From assembly GCF_024398015.1 (NCBI RefSeq), contig NZ_CP073747.1, forward strand, positions 1,746,501 to 1,810,500: a stretch of DNA of 64,000 nt, written 5' to 3'. How positions within the stretch are numbered: position 1 is the first letter of the stretch; every line of letters begins with the position of its first letter. Under the pieces are notes generated by a model, which made no database searches, was not told the origin of the DNA, and saw nothing but the letters and a program-made list of their open reading frames with translations. Shown one piece after another: positions 19,592 through 29,612 of the stretch. The translations under genes and the position numbers were made by a program. This stretch comes from Kordiimonas sp. SCSIO 12610. Its GTDB lineage: Bacteria > Pseudomonadota > Alphaproteobacteria > Sphingomonadales > Kordiimonadaceae.

Positions 19592-19626
19592 AAAAATTCT
19601 CCCGATATCCCCATACTCAATCTTAC

Positions 19627-20958
19627 TTATAAATTATTATCGTCCATCCATGCCTGAAGGTCGGCAAGCGCCCGTTTGCTCATCGCGGGTTTGCGCTCAC
19701 GCTTTTTCGTGCGCTGCGCGAGGGGTGGAAACAGGCCAAAGTTTACATTCATAGGTTGGAATGTTTTTGCGTCCGCACCGCCCGTGATATGGCTGATGAG
19801 CGCGCCGAAGGCTGTGGTGTTTGGCGGCAGCGGCATGTTTTTACCGAGGCGCTCGTAGGCTGCCAAGCGACCAGCCATCAGGCCAACTGCCGCACTTTCC
19901 ACATATCCTTCAACGCCAGTGACTTGCCCCGCGAACCGCAGGCGCGGGTCTGCCTTCATTCGAAGCTCATTATCCAGAACAATCGGGCTGTTAATAAACG
20001 TATTTCTGTGAAGTCCACCGAGGCGCGCAAATTCGGCACTCTCAAGGCCAGGAATGGTTTGGAAAATGCGTTTTTGTTCGCCGTATTTCAATTTGGTTTG
20101 AAAACCAACCATATTATAAAGCGTGCCAAGCTTGTTATCTTGGCGAAGTTGCACAACAGCATGATGCGGTTCGTCCTGATGTGGGCTTTGGAGACCAACG
20201 GGCTTCATTGGGCCAAAACGTAGTGTTTCCGGGCCGCGCTCTGCCATAACTTCGATCGGCATACAGCCTTCAAAATAGGGTGTGTTTTCTTCCCATTCCT
20301 TAAAGTCAGTTTTTTCGCCTGTGTTCAGGTCGTTGATGAAAGTTTCATACTGATCTTTGGTCATGGGAAGGTTGATATAATCGGCGCCTTCGCCCTTGTC
20401 ATAACGGCTTTGGAACCATGCAATATCAAAATTAATACTATCCTTATAAACGATAGGGGCAATAGCATCGAAAAAAGCAAGGCTGTCTTCGCCGCAGAGT
20501 TCCAGAACGGCCTCAGATAATGCAGGCGAGGTTAGGGGGCCTGTTGCGATGATAACATTATCCCACTCGCTCGGCGGCAGTCCATCGATCTCTTCACGCT
20601 TGATGGTGATAAGCGGGTGCTCTTCAAGCACCTTGCTAACATCATCGGAAAAGGCATCACGGTCTACCGCAAGGGCAGAGCCCGCTGGTACCTTATGGCG
20701 CTCGGCGGCGGCCATAATGATGGAATTCATCCGGCGCATTTCTTCGTGCAATAAGCCAACGGCGTTATTTTCATAGTCGTCGGAACGGAAAGAGTTTGAG
20801 CAAACAAGTTCAGCGAGCCCTTCGGTGTGATGGGCATCGGTTTTTCTAACGGGGCGCATTTCATGCAGCACAACAGGGACACCCAGTTCTGCCACTTGCC
20901 ACGCTGCTTCGCTACCTGCAAGGCCGCCACCAATGATATGTATTTCTCTTGTTTCCAT
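19627..20958 (-). CDS. trmFO: Methylenetetrahydrofolate--tRNA-(uracil-5-)-methyltransferase TrmFO
   Basis: TrmFO makes m5U54 in the tRNA T-loop using methylene-THF and FADH2. The 443-residue protein starts with [18 protein letters not shown], an FAD-binding dinucleotide motif. It carries the family signatures [30 protein letters not shown], the [28 protein letters not shown] block with its conserved Cys, and [19 protein letters not shown]. ATGs at 21003, 20973 and 20970 extend the frame; I prefer 20958 because the FAD motif follows at once. It lies just upstream of the M28 gene on the same strand. Confidence 0.93.
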   Translation of the reverse strand: METREIHIIGGGLAGSEAAWQVAELGVPVVLHEMRPVRKTDAHHTEGLAELVCSNSFRSDDYENNAVGLLHEEMRRMNSIIMAAAERHKVPAGSALAVDRDAFSDDVSKVLEEHPLITIKREEIDGLPPSEWDNVIIATGPLTSPALSEAVLELCGEDSLAFFDAIAPIVYKDSINFDIAWFQSRYDKGEGADYINLPMTKDQYETFINDLNTGEKTDFKEWEENTPYFEGCMPIEVMAERGPETLRFGPMKPVGLQSPHQDEPHHAVVQLRQDNKLGTLYNMVGFQTKLKYGEQKRIFQTIPGLESAEFARLGGLHRNTFINSPIVLDNELRMKADPRLRFAGQVTGVEGYVESAAVGLMAGRLAAYERLGKNMPLPPNTTAFGALISHITGGADAKTFQPMNVNFGLFPPLAQRTKKRERKPAMSKRALADLQAWMDDNNL

Positions 20959-21078
20959 GTCTATTTCCATCATGACATTTTTATTAAGAGGGCTTTGCCA
21001 CAAGTTCCGTTTGAAGGGAAGGGTAAATCACTCTATGGGTAGTAAAGATAAATTCATCCATAGAGGTGTGTTGCCGGA

Positions 21079-21864
21079 ATGACCATATCGACCAAAGACA
21101 TCATCAGCCTTCTGTCTGAATGGCCCGAGCGCCCTGCGGGCTCTGAGGATGAGATGATGGCACGCGAAGCAATTATGGTGCGCCTGATGGGGGAATACGG
21201 TATTGACGTTAAAGAAGAAGGGATATATGCCCCGCCAAATTTACGGGCGTTTGTTTGTGTGCTTGGTGTGGCTTTGCTCATTGCCTTTGGTTTGTTTGCG
21301 CTATCCAACGTTGTGAGTATAATTTTATTGGGGCTGATAATTTATACAGTGTATGCCGTGTTTACAGGGCGTGGCAGTCCGTTAGTTACTATGTTGAATG
21401 CCAGAATTACAGCCAACCTTATTGCGGTGAATAACGCGCAAGCCCCTCAAAAAATAGCTCTAATTGTTCCCTTTGATAGTTATCAAGATCAATTTAGCTG
21501 TTATCTACCACCCCAGTTTGGTGAAGGGCGCGAGCACTATAAAACTACCCTTATTGCCGCAAGCGTTGCAGCAGCGACAAGGTTATGGAAGACGTATGGT
21601 AGCGATGCAGAAATTCGCTTGTGTTTACTATCCGGTAGCGTTGCCGGGCAGGTAGGTGCCCATCAGTTTATCAAGCAGCACAAAACAGAACTATTGGATG
21701 AGCAAATACATGTGTTTGGACTGCATGACCGTGACCTTATGCCATTTATGCGGCACGGCATACAGGCCAGTTTAATCGATACCAATGAAGAAATGACGCC
21801 TACATCGCTTTCAAATCATATCGAAAACAAGATCGCTGAGTATATCGCGAAACATAAAGGGTAG
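21079..21864 (+). CDS. Membrane protein resembling a catalytically dead M28 peptidase
   Basis: The 261-residue protein has two adjacent membrane segments (about 57-75 and 77-95). Its N-terminus (LLSEWPERPAGSEDEMMARE) closely parallels the M28 peptidase at 18194-19591 (LTTEVGPRPAGSEADKLAI). The later part (LCLLSGSVAGQVGAHQFIKQHKTE) parallels that enzyme's catalytic segment FGAEEVGLVGARQYAEAHKDE, but Ser-Val replaces the catalytic Glu pair. The metal-binding GHLDSWD region corresponds to VPFDSYQDQ, without the His. So the fold is probably M28-like but inactive. Function unknown; a binding or scaffold role is a guess. The DUF924 gene follows after four bases. Confidence 0.7.
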   Translation: MTISTKDIISLLSEWPERPAGSEDEMMAREAIMVRLMGEYGIDVKEEGIYAPPNLRAFVCVLGVALLIAFGLFALSNVVSIILLGLIIYTVYAVFTGRGSPLVTMLNARITANLIAVNNAQAPQKIALIVPFDSYQDQFSCYLPPQFGEGREHYKTTLIAASVAAATRLWKTYGSDAEIRLCLLSGSVAGQVGAHQFIKQHKTELLDEQIHVFGLHDRDLMPFMRHGIQASLIDTNEEMTPTSLSNHIENKIAEYIAKHKG

Positions 21865-21868
21865 CCCA

Positions 21869-22408
21869 ATGCGGTATGAAGATATTTTATATTTCTGGTT
21901 CACGGACGCTGGCCCAAAGAAATGGTGGAAAAAGTCTGATGCTTTTGACGGTGTTATCAAACGCAAATACCAGCAAGTTTATGAAGCGGCCTATCGCGGG
22001 GAATGCGCCAGCTGGCGGGATAGCGCGCGCGGCAGGTTAGCCGAAATTATTGTCCTTGATCAGTTTCCGAGGAATATGTTCAGAAATTCACCACGGTCGT
22101 TTGAAGCTGACGGCCTTGCACTTATGCTATCGCAGGAGGCTGTCCGCCTTGGCGCAGACCAGCTCTTAAACGCCGATGAAAAGGCGTTTCTCTATATGCC
22201 CCATATGCATAGTGAAAGCCTGAAAATTCACCGTGATGCGCTTCGTTTGTTCAATCAACCCGGATTAGAGGATAATTTATCGTCTGAGCATAGGCACCGC
22301 GAAATTATCGAGCGGTTCGGGCGGTATCCACACCGGAATAAAATCCTCGGGCGCAAAAGCACGCCAGAGGAGATTGAATTTTTAAAACAGCCTGGTAGCG
22401 GCTTTTAA
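21869..22408 (+). CDS. DUF924 family protein
   Basis: The 179-residue helical protein matches the DUF924 pattern: ILYFWFTDAGPKKWWKKS at the N-terminus, the central GRLAEIIVLDQFPRNMFR, FLYMPHMHSES and the C-terminal ERFGRYPHRNKILGR. The fold is TPR-like in relatives; no biochemical role is established. It starts five bases after the stop of the M28-like membrane gene and is presumably co-transcribed with it. It converges on the MuiA-family gene, leaving nine bases between stops. Confidence 0.85.
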   Translation: MRYEDILYFWFTDAGPKKWWKKSDAFDGVIKRKYQQVYEAAYRGECASWRDSARGRLAEIIVLDQFPRNMFRNSPRSFEADGLALMLSQEAVRLGADQLLNADEKAFLYMPHMHSESLKIHRDALRLFNQPGLEDNLSSEHRHREIIERFGRYPHRNKILGRKSTPEEIEFLKQPGSGF

Positions 22409-22417
22409 AGGTGTCCG

Positions 22418-24061
22418 TTAGCGCGTATTGCGTTTGGAAATGCGTTGCTTTTCAGGGTAGGTTATCCGGTACTCATGGCGAATTTCCCAAACTTCACCGG
22501 GTTTAAGCGTTTTAACCCACTTTATAACGCCGGGTTTGTTTTCAACATCTGTTTCTGTTGGTTTGGTTGCCGACTTTAGGCTGGTTACCTTAACATCTTC
22601 GTGCGCGGAAACAGGGATACGGTCATAAACCTCAACAGTTTGCTCTGTATTGTGGTTGTTGGTAACGGTGAATAAATAACGTTTTTCCTCAACGCGTTTG
22701 CTAGCGAAAAAGCCCGTATCTCCGTCCTGCGGTGGGATTTCAGTGGAAGAAACCTTAACAAGGGTATCTTCGCCAAAGGGAAGGCGTACAATATTGTCAG
22801 GTAATAGGGTCGGCCAATCTACTGCCCCGAGATAGTTTCCATCTCTTATCAAAGTAGAGCGAACCGTTTCCAGAGGAAATTCCAGATTGTCGAGGTCGGT
22901 TTCAGCATACAAAGAGGCTGTTTCGCCAGAAAATAAAGGGCTAGCAGTGACTACAAATGATTTTACAGGTAATTGATAGTCTGTAAGAGGGAATGTCTGG
23001 GCTTCGCTATCGCTATTTATGGTGATGGGTTTGTCTAGTGTTATACTGGTATCAAAATTGGTTCTTTGGGTTTTTATTCGAGTTCCAGTAACCACGACCT
23101 CTTCAAAATCGTCATTTTCTTCGCCTCTAAAGGCAGGTGCCTCGTTTAGCAACTCTCTAATAGCTATTGTTTCTATTTTGAGTCCCGGCTCTAAAATTGA
23201 TATAAATTCAGATGATGGAATTTCTGTTTCATCCAGATTTGGCAGTGTTGTAGAAAGAGTTAAGCCCACATTTTTCCAATTTTCGTCACTGTCTTGTGTG
23301 ATGTTTGCAGCTAATTTTAATGTAATATTTTTACCTTCACTATCAAGAAAGCTTGTAACACTAGTGTCCCATGTCGCGTCCTCAGTAATATAATATAGCT
23401 CCAAGTCTGCGTCACTATTGCTGTTAGCAGAGACTTTTATTCGGGCTTGATAATAATAATCTTGGGCTTTGCCAGCATTTTCAAGTTCCTGATTTAGTTT
23501 CTTTATTTCTTTTCGGGTTTTTGCCAGATCAGAAATTGCCTTGGTTTTAGTGCTCAAAAGTTCAGGGATGGTGGTGCTGATAAATTGGAATTTTGATTGC
23601 CATTCCTGAAGGTTGTCTTTTTTATCACCACTTTCATTAGAAATTGATTTAATGAAGCCGAGCTGCAAATCAGTGGTTTGTATATTGTTGGTTAGTTCAC
23701 TTAACTTGGATTTTAGTTTTTCAAGTTCATTTTTTATGCGCTCTTGCTCTTGATTTGAAGCAATACCTTTTGTTTTTTCTTCTGTTTTTAAACTGATGAT
23801 ATTGACATTACTGTTCAGTGAAAGCGCGCCAAGACTCTCTAAATCTATCGTATATGGTAAATCAGATACGATAATTTCATGGTTACCCGCTGGCACATTT
23901 ACTTTGATTACTCTGACAATCTCAGCCCCGTCTTCTCGGTAGATACTGACGTTATCTATCTTCGAAGTTGTTTGAATCTCAACGGCGATAATTTGCGTTG
24001 ATAGAAATGAGCTCGTTAAAAGTGCTGTACTGAATAATAGGCCAAGTGTTTGATATTTCAT
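22418..24061 (-). CDS. MuiA/DUF4139-family exported protein
   Basis: The 547-residue protein has a signal peptide (to about residue 27) and an N-terminal DUF4140-like strand region (IDNVSIYREDGAEIVRVIKVNVPAGNHEI). A long coiled coil follows (about 95-200), then a C-terminal DUF4139 beta region ending VEVYDRIPVSAHEDVKV ... WEIRHEYRITYPEK. Relatives are called mucoidy inhibitor A, but their role is not settled. I chose the ATG at 24061, with GGGGG just upstream, over 24073. An acidic segment in the middle (EEVVVTGTRI) looks like the start of a TonB-dependent receptor plug, which is unexpected here. The gene is more AT-rich in its 5' half. Confidence 0.8.
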   Translation of the reverse strand: MKYQTLGLLFSTALLTSSFLSTQIIAVEIQTTSKIDNVSIYREDGAEIVRVIKVNVPAGNHEIIVSDLPYTIDLESLGALSLNSNVNIISLKTEEKTKGIASNQEQERIKNELEKLKSKLSELTNNIQTTDLQLGFIKSISNESGDKKDNLQEWQSKFQFISTTIPELLSTKTKAISDLAKTRKEIKKLNQELENAGKAQDYYYQARIKVSANSNSDADLELYYITEDATWDTSVTSFLDSEGKNITLKLAANITQDSDENWKNVGLTLSTTLPNLDETEIPSSEFISILEPGLKIETIAIRELLNEAPAFRGEENDDFEEVVVTGTRIKTQRTNFDTSITLDKPITINSDSEAQTFPLTDYQLPVKSFVVTASPLFSGETASLYAETDLDNLEFPLETVRSTLIRDGNYLGAVDWPTLLPDNIVRLPFGEDTLVKVSSTEIPPQDGDTGFFASKRVEEKRYLFTVTNNHNTEQTVEVYDRIPVSAHEDVKVTSLKSATKPTETDVENKPGVIKWVKTLKPGEVWEIRHEYRITYPEKQRISKRNTR

Positions 24062-24197
24062 TATATCCCCCATCGGATTTATTGAAGTTAATCCATCTTA
24101 CCACACAATATGGCAATAAGAGGTGGCAATAATGACATAATTCCGGCCTTCAAATGAAGGCCAGATGAATGGAGGGGGGTAGGATAATTGAAAGGTG

Positions 24198-27059
24198 CTA
24201 TTCTGCTGCTTGCCGTTCGAGAATAGGGGCTAGATACTTGCCCGTATAACTCCGCTCAATTTTGGCAACCAGCTCAGGTGTTCCTGTCGCGACGATTTCA
24301 CCGCCGCCGTCACCACCCTCGGGTCCGAGGTCCAAAATCCAGTCCGCTGTTTTGATTACTTCGAGGTTATGTTCAATAACGATAACCGTATTGCCTTGGT
24401 CAACGAGGGCATCCAATACCTCCATTAGTTTCCTGACATCCTCGAAATGCAGGCCTGTAGTTGGTTCATCAAGGATATAGAGGGTTTTTCCTGTGGACCG
24501 TTTTGACAATTCTTTCGCGAGCTTCACCCGCTGGGCTTCACCGCCCGATAGGGTGGTGGCTTGCTGGCCAACACGAATGTAGGAAAGGCCAACCCGTTCC
24601 AGCATTTCGAACTTGTGGCGAATGGCAGGAACAGCCTTGAAGAATTTCACGCCTTCCTCAACGGTCATATCGAGAACATCAGCGATGGATTTGTCCTTAA
24701 ATTTAATTTCCAACGTTTCACGGTTATAGCGTTTGCCCTTACACTGATCGCATTCCACATACACATCGGGAAGGAAATGCATCTCAATCTTGATTACACC
24801 GTCGCCCTGACAGGCCTCACAACGCCCCCCTTTAACGTTGAAGGAAAAACGACCGGGTTTGTATCCGCGCGCCTGCGCCTCGGGTAGGCCAGCAAACCAT
24901 TCACGGATTGGTGTGAAGGCGCCAGTATAGGTCGCGGGGTTGGAGCGCGGTGTGCGCCCGATTGGGCTTTGGTCGATATCAACGATCTTGTCTAAATGTT
25001 CCAACCCTTCGATTGATTTATGCTTGCCGGGGATGGCGCGCGCTTTATTCAAATCACGGGCAACGGCTTTATAAAGCGTTTCGATGGTGAAGGTGGATTT
25101 GCCGGACCCTGAAACGCCCGTAATGCACGTTAGTGTGCCAAGCGGGATAGAACCTGAGACATTCTTCAGGTTATTTGAAGTCGCCCCCTTAACCGTGATT
25201 TTCTTGCCCTTATGGCCCTTGCGACGTGCAGCTGGGATGGGAACAGATTTCACACCCGTTAGATACTGACCTGTCAGGCTCTCGGCTGATTTCATAATAT
25301 CGTTGGGCGTGCCTTCTGCGACGACAGTACCGCCGTGCTCGCCAGCACCGGGTCCCATGTCGATCACATAATCGGCGGTGCGAACGGCATCTTCATCATG
25401 CTCGACAACAAGAACAGTGTTTCCCTGATCACGCAGATTGGTGAGCGTCTCTAACAATCGATCATTATCACGCTGATGGAGGCCAATTGAGGGCTCATCA
25501 AGAACATAAAGCACGCCCGTGAGGCCCGAACCGATTTGGGAAGCAAGGCGGATACGTTGGCTCTCGCCGCCCGATAATGTGCCGCTGGACCGCGAGAGCG
25601 AAAGGTAATCAAGGCCAACGTTTACCAAAAAGCCAAGACGTTCCTGAATTTCCTTGAGGACCTTGTCAGCAATAGCATTTTGTTGACCGGTTAGCTTTTC
25701 AGGGAGCGCGCTGAACCATTCATATGCGCCTTTGACGGAAAGGGCTGTGATCTCGCTAACATGACGGCTATTAATCTTAACCGCGAGCGCTTCCTCCTTC
25801 AGGCGGGCGCCGCCGCATTTGGTGCAGGATGTTGAGGACTGGTATTTGGATAACTCGTCACGCATCCAGTTGCTGTCGGTTTCGCGCCAGCGCCGTTCAA
25901 TGTTATTAATTACACCCTCAAATGGCTTGTTGACCTCAAACTTGCGTTTGCCGTCCGCGTATATGATTGAGATATCTTCGCTGCCTGTACCAAACAAAAA
26001 GGCATCTTGCGCCTTTGAAGGGATATCTTTCCACGGGGTATCAACCGTAACGTCGTAATGTTTGGCAACGGCTTCCAGCGCCTGGAAATAGAAAGGTGAG
26101 GGGTTTTGTGATTTGTTTGACCACGGTGCAATTGCACCCTGACGAATTGATTTTGATTTATCGGGTACACTGAGTTCTGGATCAAAATAAAGCTTGCTAC
26201 CAAGGCCGTCACATTCCGGGCAGGCGCCAAAAGGGTTGTTGAAAGAAAACAGCCTTGGTTCGATTTCTTCGATAGTGAAACCTGATACAGGGCAGGCGAA
26301 TTTTGCGGACATCAGATGGCGCTCTGCCTCATCATCGCCTTTTACCGCGAGCTCAACAACCATTAGGCCATCCGTTAGGTCAAGGGCGGTCTCTACGCTT
26401 TCGGCCAAGCGTTGTTCCAAACCTTCTTTTAAAACCAACCGATCAACAACAACTTCAATATCGTGTTTGAGCTTTTTATTAAGCGCAGGAACATCTTCAA
26501 TCAGGTAAAATTCACCGTCTACCTTAACGCGCTGAAAACCACGTTTCTGAAGTTCCACAAATTCCTTCCGGTATTCGCCCTTGCGGCCCCGAACGATAGG
26601 GGCGAGCAAATAAAGTCGCGTTCCTTCGCCCAGCTCCATAATCCGGTCAACCATCTGGCTAACGGTTTGACTTTCGATCGGGAGCCCAGTTGCAGGAGAA
26701 TAGGGCACACCAATCCTCGCCCACAAGAGCCGCATATAGTCATAGATTTCGGTAACAGTGCCAACAGTTGAACGTGGGTTTTTGCTGGTTGTTTTCTGTT
26801 CAATCGAAATTGCTGGCGATAGGCCTTCAATATGATCAACATCAGGCTTTTGCATCATTTCAAGGAACTGACGAGCGTAAGCACTCAGGCTTTCTACGTA
26901 CCGGCGTTGGCCTTCAGCGTATATTGTGTCGAAGGCGAGTGAGGATTTGCCAGAGCCAGACAGGCCGGTGATCACCACAAGCTTATCGCGCGGAATGTCG
27001 ACATTCACTGACTTTAAGTTATGTTCACGCGCGCCGCGTACTGAAATTTCAGTTAACAT
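24198..27059 (-). CDS. uvrA: Excinuclease ABC subunit A
   Basis: UvrA is the damage-sensing ATPase of nucleotide excision repair. The 953-residue protein has two ABC modules: Walker [15 protein letters not shown] near the N-terminus and [15 protein letters not shown] in the second half. There are two LSGGE signature motifs, and the zinc-binding [16 protein letters not shown] with [14 protein letters not shown]. Length and order match the family. The start has AAGGA upstream. A LexA box lies about 100 bp ahead, so it should be SOS-induced; ssb is nearby but not divergent from it as in E. coli. Confidence 0.97.
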   Translation of the reverse strand: MLTEISVRGAREHNLKSVNVDIPRDKLVVITGLSGSGKSSLAFDTIYAEGQRRYVESLSAYARQFLEMMQKPDVDHIEGLSPAISIEQKTTSKNPRSTVGTVTEIYDYMRLLWARIGVPYSPATGLPIESQTVSQMVDRIMELGEGTRLYLLAPIVRGRKGEYRKEFVELQKRGFQRVKVDGEFYLIEDVPALNKKLKHDIEVVVDRLVLKEGLEQRLAESVETALDLTDGLMVVELAVKGDDEAERHLMSAKFACPVSGFTIEEIEPRLFSFNNPFGACPECDGLGSKLYFDPELSVPDKSKSIRQGAIAPWSNKSQNPSPFYFQALEAVAKHYDVTVDTPWKDIPSKAQDAFLFGTGSEDISIIYADGKRKFEVNKPFEGVINNIERRWRETDSNWMRDELSKYQSSTSCTKCGGARLKEEALAVKINSRHVSEITALSVKGAYEWFSALPEKLTGQQNAIADKVLKEIQERLGFLVNVGLDYLSLSRSSGTLSGGESQRIRLASQIGSGLTGVLYVLDEPSIGLHQRDNDRLLETLTNLRDQGNTVLVVEHDEDAVRTADYVIDMGPGAGEHGGTVVAEGTPNDIMKSAESLTGQYLTGVKSVPIPAARRKGHKGKKITVKGATSNNLKNVSGSIPLGTLTCITGVSGSGKSTFTIETLYKAVARDLNKARAIPGKHKSIEGLEHLDKIVDIDQSPIGRTPRSNPATYTGAFTPIREWFAGLPEAQARGYKPGRFSFNVKGGRCEACQGDGVIKIEMHFLPDVYVECDQCKGKRYNRETLEIKFKDKSIADVLDMTVEEGVKFFKAVPAIRHKFEMLERVGLSYIRVGQQATTLSGGEAQRVKLAKELSKRSTGKTLYILDEPTTGLHFEDVRKLMEVLDALVDQGNTVIVIEHNLEVIKTADWILDLGPEGGDGGGEIVATGTPELVAKIERSYTGKYLAPILERQAAE

Positions 27060-27160
27060 CTGAAATCATTCCTTCGCAAATTTACCACCAGATATTTTGT
27101 ATACTGAAGTGGCCTTAATATAGATGTGAGTCAAGGGAATTGATGGTAACAATAGCGCGA

Positions 27161-27175
27161 GAACAAAAAAAGAAC
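27161..27175. promoter_or_regulatory. LexA (SOS) box of uvrA
   Basis: GAAC, seven A, GAAC is an exact alphaproteobacterial LexA box, 102 bp upstream of the uvrA start. The nearest gene on the other side ends at 27273, so uvrA is the only target. Confidence 0.85.
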
Positions 27176-27272
27176 ATTTTTACCTGTTCATATTTGCCTG
27201 ATCACAATCAGGGCCACGATATTCTTACATGAATTTCATGGCCCAGAGCGTGTGACAGGACTTTAGGTATAA

Positions 27273-28448
27273 TTAATTTAAGGTATGACGACCCCCGTCC
27301 TCGGTTAACCTCATAAATTTGCCGTCGCTCGAGATCAATAAGCCTTCTGAACTCTTGGTTGGGAAACTTCCTGAATAATCATCTGGATGATGGACATCAA
27401 TCGCAAATACCTTCTTGTCATATAAGGCCCTGACAGACCATTGTGGTTGATGACCGACTACGATCGCTTTCGCCTCAAATTTTGCGAGCCCTGCGTCAAC
27501 AATTGCCTGCGATAGGTCACTTTTAAAGTAACCACGGTACCAGGATGGACCATTCCGTGTATCCATTAAGATGTTTTCCTTGCCGGCCTCGCGCCACGGC
27601 ATGAACACCTTACGGTAATTTGCGCGAACAATCTGGTTCAAATCGTCAAGTGTATAATCCATGTTGCTCAAATCCGGGTGGATGCCTCCATGCATAAAGA
27701 GAATGCCATTGATCCGCTCAGCCGTATTTTTGCTTGCCATCCAGCGGCCTAAAAACGAATTATCGCTAAAAAGTTCATACTGAGGTTTCCCAAGCGCACC
27801 AGCGACATAGAAATATTTGTCTGCGGCACTCTGAAAATTGCCCTGTAAATTCTTGATTTCATGATTGCCTAAAATGAAATGGACGTTGCCACCAGCGGCG
27901 CGGGCTTCCTGTTCAAGTTTATAAATGAGCCATAGAACTTGCGTGGTTGATGAACCACGGTCGACAAAATCCCCAACAAGAACAAGGTGGCCGCGCCCAA
28001 ATGCCCAATTAAGATCTGTGTCAACAACATCATGAGCAATTAAAAAGTCACGAAATGCACGGTAGTTGCCTTCAATATCAGAGATTGCGACAATGGCTTG
28101 ATCATCATCATATACAGTTTCGGGCGTCGAAAAATTATCGGCAATTTCTATATCGAATTCACTTCCATCCAGCGGGAAGTGAACTGAGGTTTTGAGGGTA
28201 TCGCCTGTTTTAACAAAGTGTTTTTCAATATAAAAGCCATCGTCACGTCCCCCTCGAATAGTCTCTGCCATAAGGCCGTTTTCTTGATAGAAAACATGTG
28301 GCCCCTCATTACCGATTTTGTAGGCGAGGGTACTTTCAGCAAGGCCAATATGCCCGCCGATTGAAACAATAACAGCAACCCCCACCAACAATAGTATCAG
28401 GCTTGTTATAAGAAAATGTTTTAGGTTCGTTAGTATCAGCGACACCAT
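27273..28448 (-). CDS. Membrane-anchored PPP-like metallophosphatase
   Basis: The 391-residue protein has an N-terminal membrane segment (about 11-32). The full calcineurin-type metal set follows: AISDIEGN (124-128 DIEGN), LVGDFVDRGSS, FILGNHE, FMHGGIHPDL and VVGHQPQW. The arrangement fits Shewanella-like (Shelph) serine/threonine-type phosphatases or related nucleotide phosphatases. The catalytic domain would be periplasmic if the N-terminal segment is an anchor. The substrate is unknown. It lies downstream of a PadR-HAAS pair on the same strand, separated by 143 bases with a strong hairpin. Confidence 0.85.
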   Translation of the reverse strand: MVSLILTNLKHFLITSLILLLVGVAVIVSIGGHIGLAESTLAYKIGNEGPHVFYQENGLMAETIRGGRDDGFYIEKHFVKTGDTLKTSVHFPLDGSEFDIEIADNFSTPETVYDDDQAIVAISDIEGNYRAFRDFLIAHDVVDTDLNWAFGRGHLVLVGDFVDRGSSTTQVLWLIYKLEQEARAAGGNVHFILGNHEIKNLQGNFQSAADKYFYVAGALGKPQYELFSDNSFLGRWMASKNTAERINGILFMHGGIHPDLSNMDYTLDDLNQIVRANYRKVFMPWREAGKENILMDTRNGPSWYRGYFKSDLSQAIVDAGLAKFEAKAIVVGHQPQWSVRALYDKKVFAIDVHHPDDYSGSFPTKSSEGLLISSDGKFMRLTEDGGRHTLN

Positions 28449-28537
28449 AGTTTTATCCTCTGATTTAATATTTATATGTCGTAACTCGGGCCATGTTCAT
28501 TGTGTTCTTTCATTGTAATTTGGCCGCATTTCTGGGT

Positions 28538-28559
28538 TTGATGCCACGCATGGCATCAA
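28538..28559. repeat. Perfect hairpin between the HAAS gene and the phosphatase gene
   Basis: TTGATGCCA (28538-28546) and TGGCATCAA (28551-28559) form a 9-bp stem with a CGCA tetraloop and no T run on either side. It could be a partial terminator, an mRNA processing signal or an operator for the phosphatase gene. Confidence 0.5.
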
Positions 28560-28591
28560 GTTGTTTTGGATTGTTTGTGGATCGGTGTAGT

Positions 28592-29152
28592 TTATTGAAT
28601 ATTGAGTTTTAAGGCCGAAAGCAGACGCTTGGTAAAATATGCGCAGGCAATGCCGACAGCGATGAAGGCTGGAATTAACCACCATCCCAAAAGATCAGTT
28701 GTCCCCTCCGGGCCACCATCAATAATCCCGATGACAAAGGAATTACCGCTACCGTCCGACCAAAGGCCTACAGCGTCTGGTGCGAAAGGTTTATAGAGCG
28801 CAAGGAAGACTAAAATTGCAGAAATCATATATCCAAATATAGCAGTCGCATAATAAAGGCCCTTGCTGGCACCTTTTTTGACGCTTTGGATAGCACGGAA
28901 CCCTTTTGGCGGTGGGCTGCCCGAGAGGATATGATCCACGTATGAGGAGGCAAGGTCACGCGGCGTTCCAAAGCCGTCTAATATAGCGTCAATATCCGCT
29001 TTATCGCCCTCTCTATAACCTTGCGCGTCGAGGGCATCATAAATATGGCTTTCTATTTCTTTTATAACCTCGTCACTGTCTGTTTTCTCTAACCGCGCGA
29101 GGTAGGTTGATAATGTTGTGAGGTAATCATGAATTTTATCACGCTGTGTCAT
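28592..29152 (-). CDS. HAAS/DUF1700-like membrane protein paired with PadR
   Basis: The 186-residue protein has an N-terminal helical HAAS-type domain (about 1-75: DYLTTLSTYLARLEK ... EIESHIYDALDAQGY, then ILDGFGTPRDLASSYV) followed by two membrane segments near residues 97-120 and 155-178. Such proteins are typically encoded right after a PadR regulator and may relay signals from the membrane to it. The start at 29152 has GAGAGGG ahead and lies four bases past the padR stop, so the two are translationally linked. Confidence 0.82.
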   Translation of the reverse strand: MTQRDKIHDYLTTLSTYLARLEKTDSDEVIKEIESHIYDALDAQGYREGDKADIDAILDGFGTPRDLASSYVDHILSGSPPPKGFRAIQSVKKGASKGLYYATAIFGYMISAILVFLALYKPFAPDAVGLWSDGSGNSFVIGIIDGGPEGTTDLLGWWLIPAFIAVGIACAYFTKRLLSALKLNIQ

Positions 29153-29156
29153 AAGG

Positions 29157-29531
29157 TTACCCTCTCTTGCTATCATTATTCTGTGGATTATTCTTCAAAA
29201 GGCATTCGATATCCTGAACGGATTTGCGCCATCGGTTTGTTAGGCTTTCAAGCTTATCCGCACCGCTTTCTGTTAATTGATAGTATTTACGTGGGCGTTC
29301 ATCGCCGTTCTGTTGCCATTCTGCCGTAACAACGCCGTCCCGCTTCAGTCGATCCAGAAGCGGATACAGCGTTCCTTCGGTAATTTTCATGGTATCGAGG
29401 GAATGCAAAAGATTAAGAATTTCCAGACCATATAGCCTTCGGTCTTTCAGGGCAGCCAGAACAACAAGCTCGAGCGTGCCCTTTCTTAATTGCACATCCC
29501 ATTTTGTATCTGTCGTAACTTGGGTTTTCAT
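29157..29531 (-). CDS. PadR-family regulator (short type)
   Basis: The 124-residue protein is a PadR winged helix: LRKGTLELVVLAALKDRRLYGLEIL, then the recognition part ITEGTLYPLLDRLKRDGVV and the wing RPRKYYQLTESG. The short C-terminal helix marks the compact subfamily usually co-encoded with HAAS/DUF1700 membrane proteins, as here. Upstream lie CCTTGC/GCAAGG arms (29539-29544, 29565-29570) and repeated TAGTG motifs, likely operator sequence for autoregulation. Confidence 0.9.
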   Translation of the reverse strand: MKTQVTTDTKWDVQLRKGTLELVVLAALKDRRLYGLEILNLLHSLDTMKITEGTLYPLLDRLKRDGVVTAEWQQNGDERPRKYYQLTESGADKLESLTNRWRKSVQDIECLLKNNPQNNDSKRG

Positions 29532-29538
29532 AACGTAT

Positions 29539-29592
29539 CCTTGCTTTGTAATATACTATGTAGTGCAAGGTATAGTGTTGTACAATAGTGTG
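29539..29592. promoter_or_regulatory. Candidate PadR operator region
   Basis: An inverted repeat CCTTGC-N20-GCAAGG encloses ATACTATGTAGTG; TATAGTG and AATAGTG follow at 29571-29590. The cluster lies directly upstream of the short padR gene and also of the truncated oxygenase on the other strand. Confidence 0.4.
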
Positions 29593-29612
29593 ATGTGAGT
29601 TTTTTTGTTTTC

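Noticed and set aside
28495-28507. GTTC repeat upstream of the phosphatase as an SOS box
   Set aside because: The spacing is five bases, not seven.
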